DNA of 64,000 nt, from contig NZ_KB849212.1 in the NCBI RefSeq assembly GCF_000368025.1, positions 574,978 to 638,977 of the forward strand. The letters are read 5' to 3'. A model generated the notes under the pieces. That model was not told the origin of the DNA. It searched no databases and saw only the letters and a list, made by a program, of their open reading frames with translations. This document shows, piece after piece, positions 63,391 to 64,000 of the stretch (within the stretch, counting starts at the first letter, position 1; each line of letters opens with the position of its first letter). A program made the position numbers and the translations under genes. The DNA is from Acinetobacter parvus DSM 16617 = CIP 108168 (GTDB taxonomy: Bacteria; Pseudomonadota; Gammaproteobacteria; Pseudomonadales; Moraxellaceae).

Positions 63391-64000
63391 GTGAGCAAAT
63401 GGAAAATCCAGCCTGTTGTTGAGGGCTTACAACAAGCACGTCATGAATGGCGTGAACGTCAACATCGCATCAAGGAGTTTGGCGGACGTGAACTGCCTTC
63501 CAGGGAATCTCTTAAATCCATACTGGATGACTTGTGTGGCATTTTATTTCCAATGCGACTAGGACCAAGTGACCTGCGTCAGGAAACGGAGGACTATTAC
63601 ATTGCCTATACGCTTGATCGTGTGCTGAATGAGCTGTTCTCACAGGTTAAGCTGGCCTTGAATTACGAGGCCAAAAGTCGGGTAAAGCAAGTTCCTGTCT
63701 CCAGTAATGACCATTTGCTCTACGAGCAGCAAATTGCTTTGGCCAAGACCATTGTGCAGGATTTTGCCAATACCCTGCCTGAGATTCGCCGTTTGCTGGA
63801 TGCTGATGTCTGTGCTGCCTATGAGGGTGATCCAGCAGCACATAGCGTGGATGAGGTGCTGCTATGCTATCCAGGTATTTTTGCCATTATTTATCATCGG
63901 GTTGCACACCAGCTTTATCATAGCGTTCCCCTGCTCTCACGCATTATTTCCGAACTGGCCCATTCTGCCACAGGCATTGATATTCATCCTGGCGCACAAA
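63391..64000 (+). CDS. Serine O-acetyltransferase, EpsC/SrpH-like (gene cut by window end)
   Basis: Starts with GTG 63391 behind AAGGAATC and stays open to the window end (203 codons). The sequence begins MSKWKIQPVVEGLQQARHEW. The helical N-terminal domain of serine acetyltransferase follows, with AAYEGDPAAHSVDEVLLCYPGIFAI and YHRVAHQLY, and the start of the left-handed beta-helix (ATGIDIHPGAQ). It should make O-acetylserine for cysteine synthesis. The long N-terminal domain places it with the EpsC/SrpH type rather than E. coli CysE. Confidence 0.88.
   Translation, partial: MSKWKIQPVVEGLQQARHEWRERQHRIKEFGGRELPSRESLKSILDDLCGILFPMRLGPSDLRQETEDYYIAYTLDRVLNELFSQVKLALNYEAKSRVKQVPVSSNDHLLYEQQIALAKTIVQDFANTLPEIRRLLDADVCAAYEGDPAAHSVDEVLLCYPGIFAIIYHRVAHQLYHSVPLLSRIISELAHSATGIDIHPGAQ

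Overview
The window looks like chromosomal DNA from an Acinetobacter (Moraxellaceae, Gammaproteobacteria). It is AT-rich. The core genes are typical of the genus, the GyrA quinolone-determining serine falls at residue 81 (the Acinetobacter numbering), and several small proteins resemble families known mainly from Acinetobacter. The species cannot be named from sequence reading alone. Most of the window is conserved housekeeping DNA in short operons separated by clear rho-independent terminators.

Layout. 1-2.4 kb: end of the Tol-Pal envelope operon (tolA 3' end, tolB, pal). 2.4-6.1 kb: a small unknown gene, fbp, a SPOUT RNA methyltransferase, and a sigma factor / membrane anti-sigma-like / DUF3106 cluster. 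6.15-11.4 kb: two tandem genes for secreted CSLREA-type proteins with GlyGly-CTERM tails (rhombosortase substrates). The upstream one is split by an 880-bp IS5-family element. 11.5-11.8 kb: a structured, ORF-less relic of an IS200/IS605-type element abutting hda. 11.8-21.1 kb: hda, a PerM-type permease, purMN, an alpha/beta hydrolase, an SppA-like protease, an LpxL/LpxM-type acyltransferase and comEC. 21.2-27.6 kb: lolD-lolC, a PilZ protein, an EamA permease, a UPF0178 protein, an orphan protein, a 47-aa membrane peptide and serC. 27.9-32.8 kb: a TolC/HlyD/two-permease export operon with no ATPase. 32.9-45.2 kb: gyrA, a DinB protein, etfBA, lptM-lysA-dapF-xerC, a CycA-like permease and radA. 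45.3-52.8 kb: a Tim44-like protein, a 181-bp array of an 8-bp repeat, a PitA-like phosphate transporter with a Pho box, and metH. 52.8-57.1 kb: a fused cytosine methyltransferase/HpaII-family endonuclease, peptide deformylase, a DUF2505 protein, an unknown protein and UspA. 57.1-62.5 kb: a ceramidase-like / aldonolactone oxidase / fold-type III PLP enzyme operon whose divergent AraC-type regulator is cut off by a decayed IS3-family element. 62.8-64 kb: a rhodanese and the start of a serine acetyltransferase.

Most unusual items. (1) The 645-codon frame at 52.8-54.8 kb joins a complete 5-methylcytosine methyltransferase to an HpaII-like restriction endonuclease, with an internal ribosome-binding site and ATG at the junction. 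(2) The IS5 insertion in the rhombosortase-substrate gene can be removed on paper, with its 2-bp TA duplication, to restore a perfect 633-codon frame. (3) The IS200/IS605 relic keeps its terminal hairpins and an omegaRNA-like right end but has no transposase or TnpB. (4) The ceramidase-like operon has lost its adjacent regulator. (5) An 8-bp tandem repeat of about 22.6 copies lies between two terminators.
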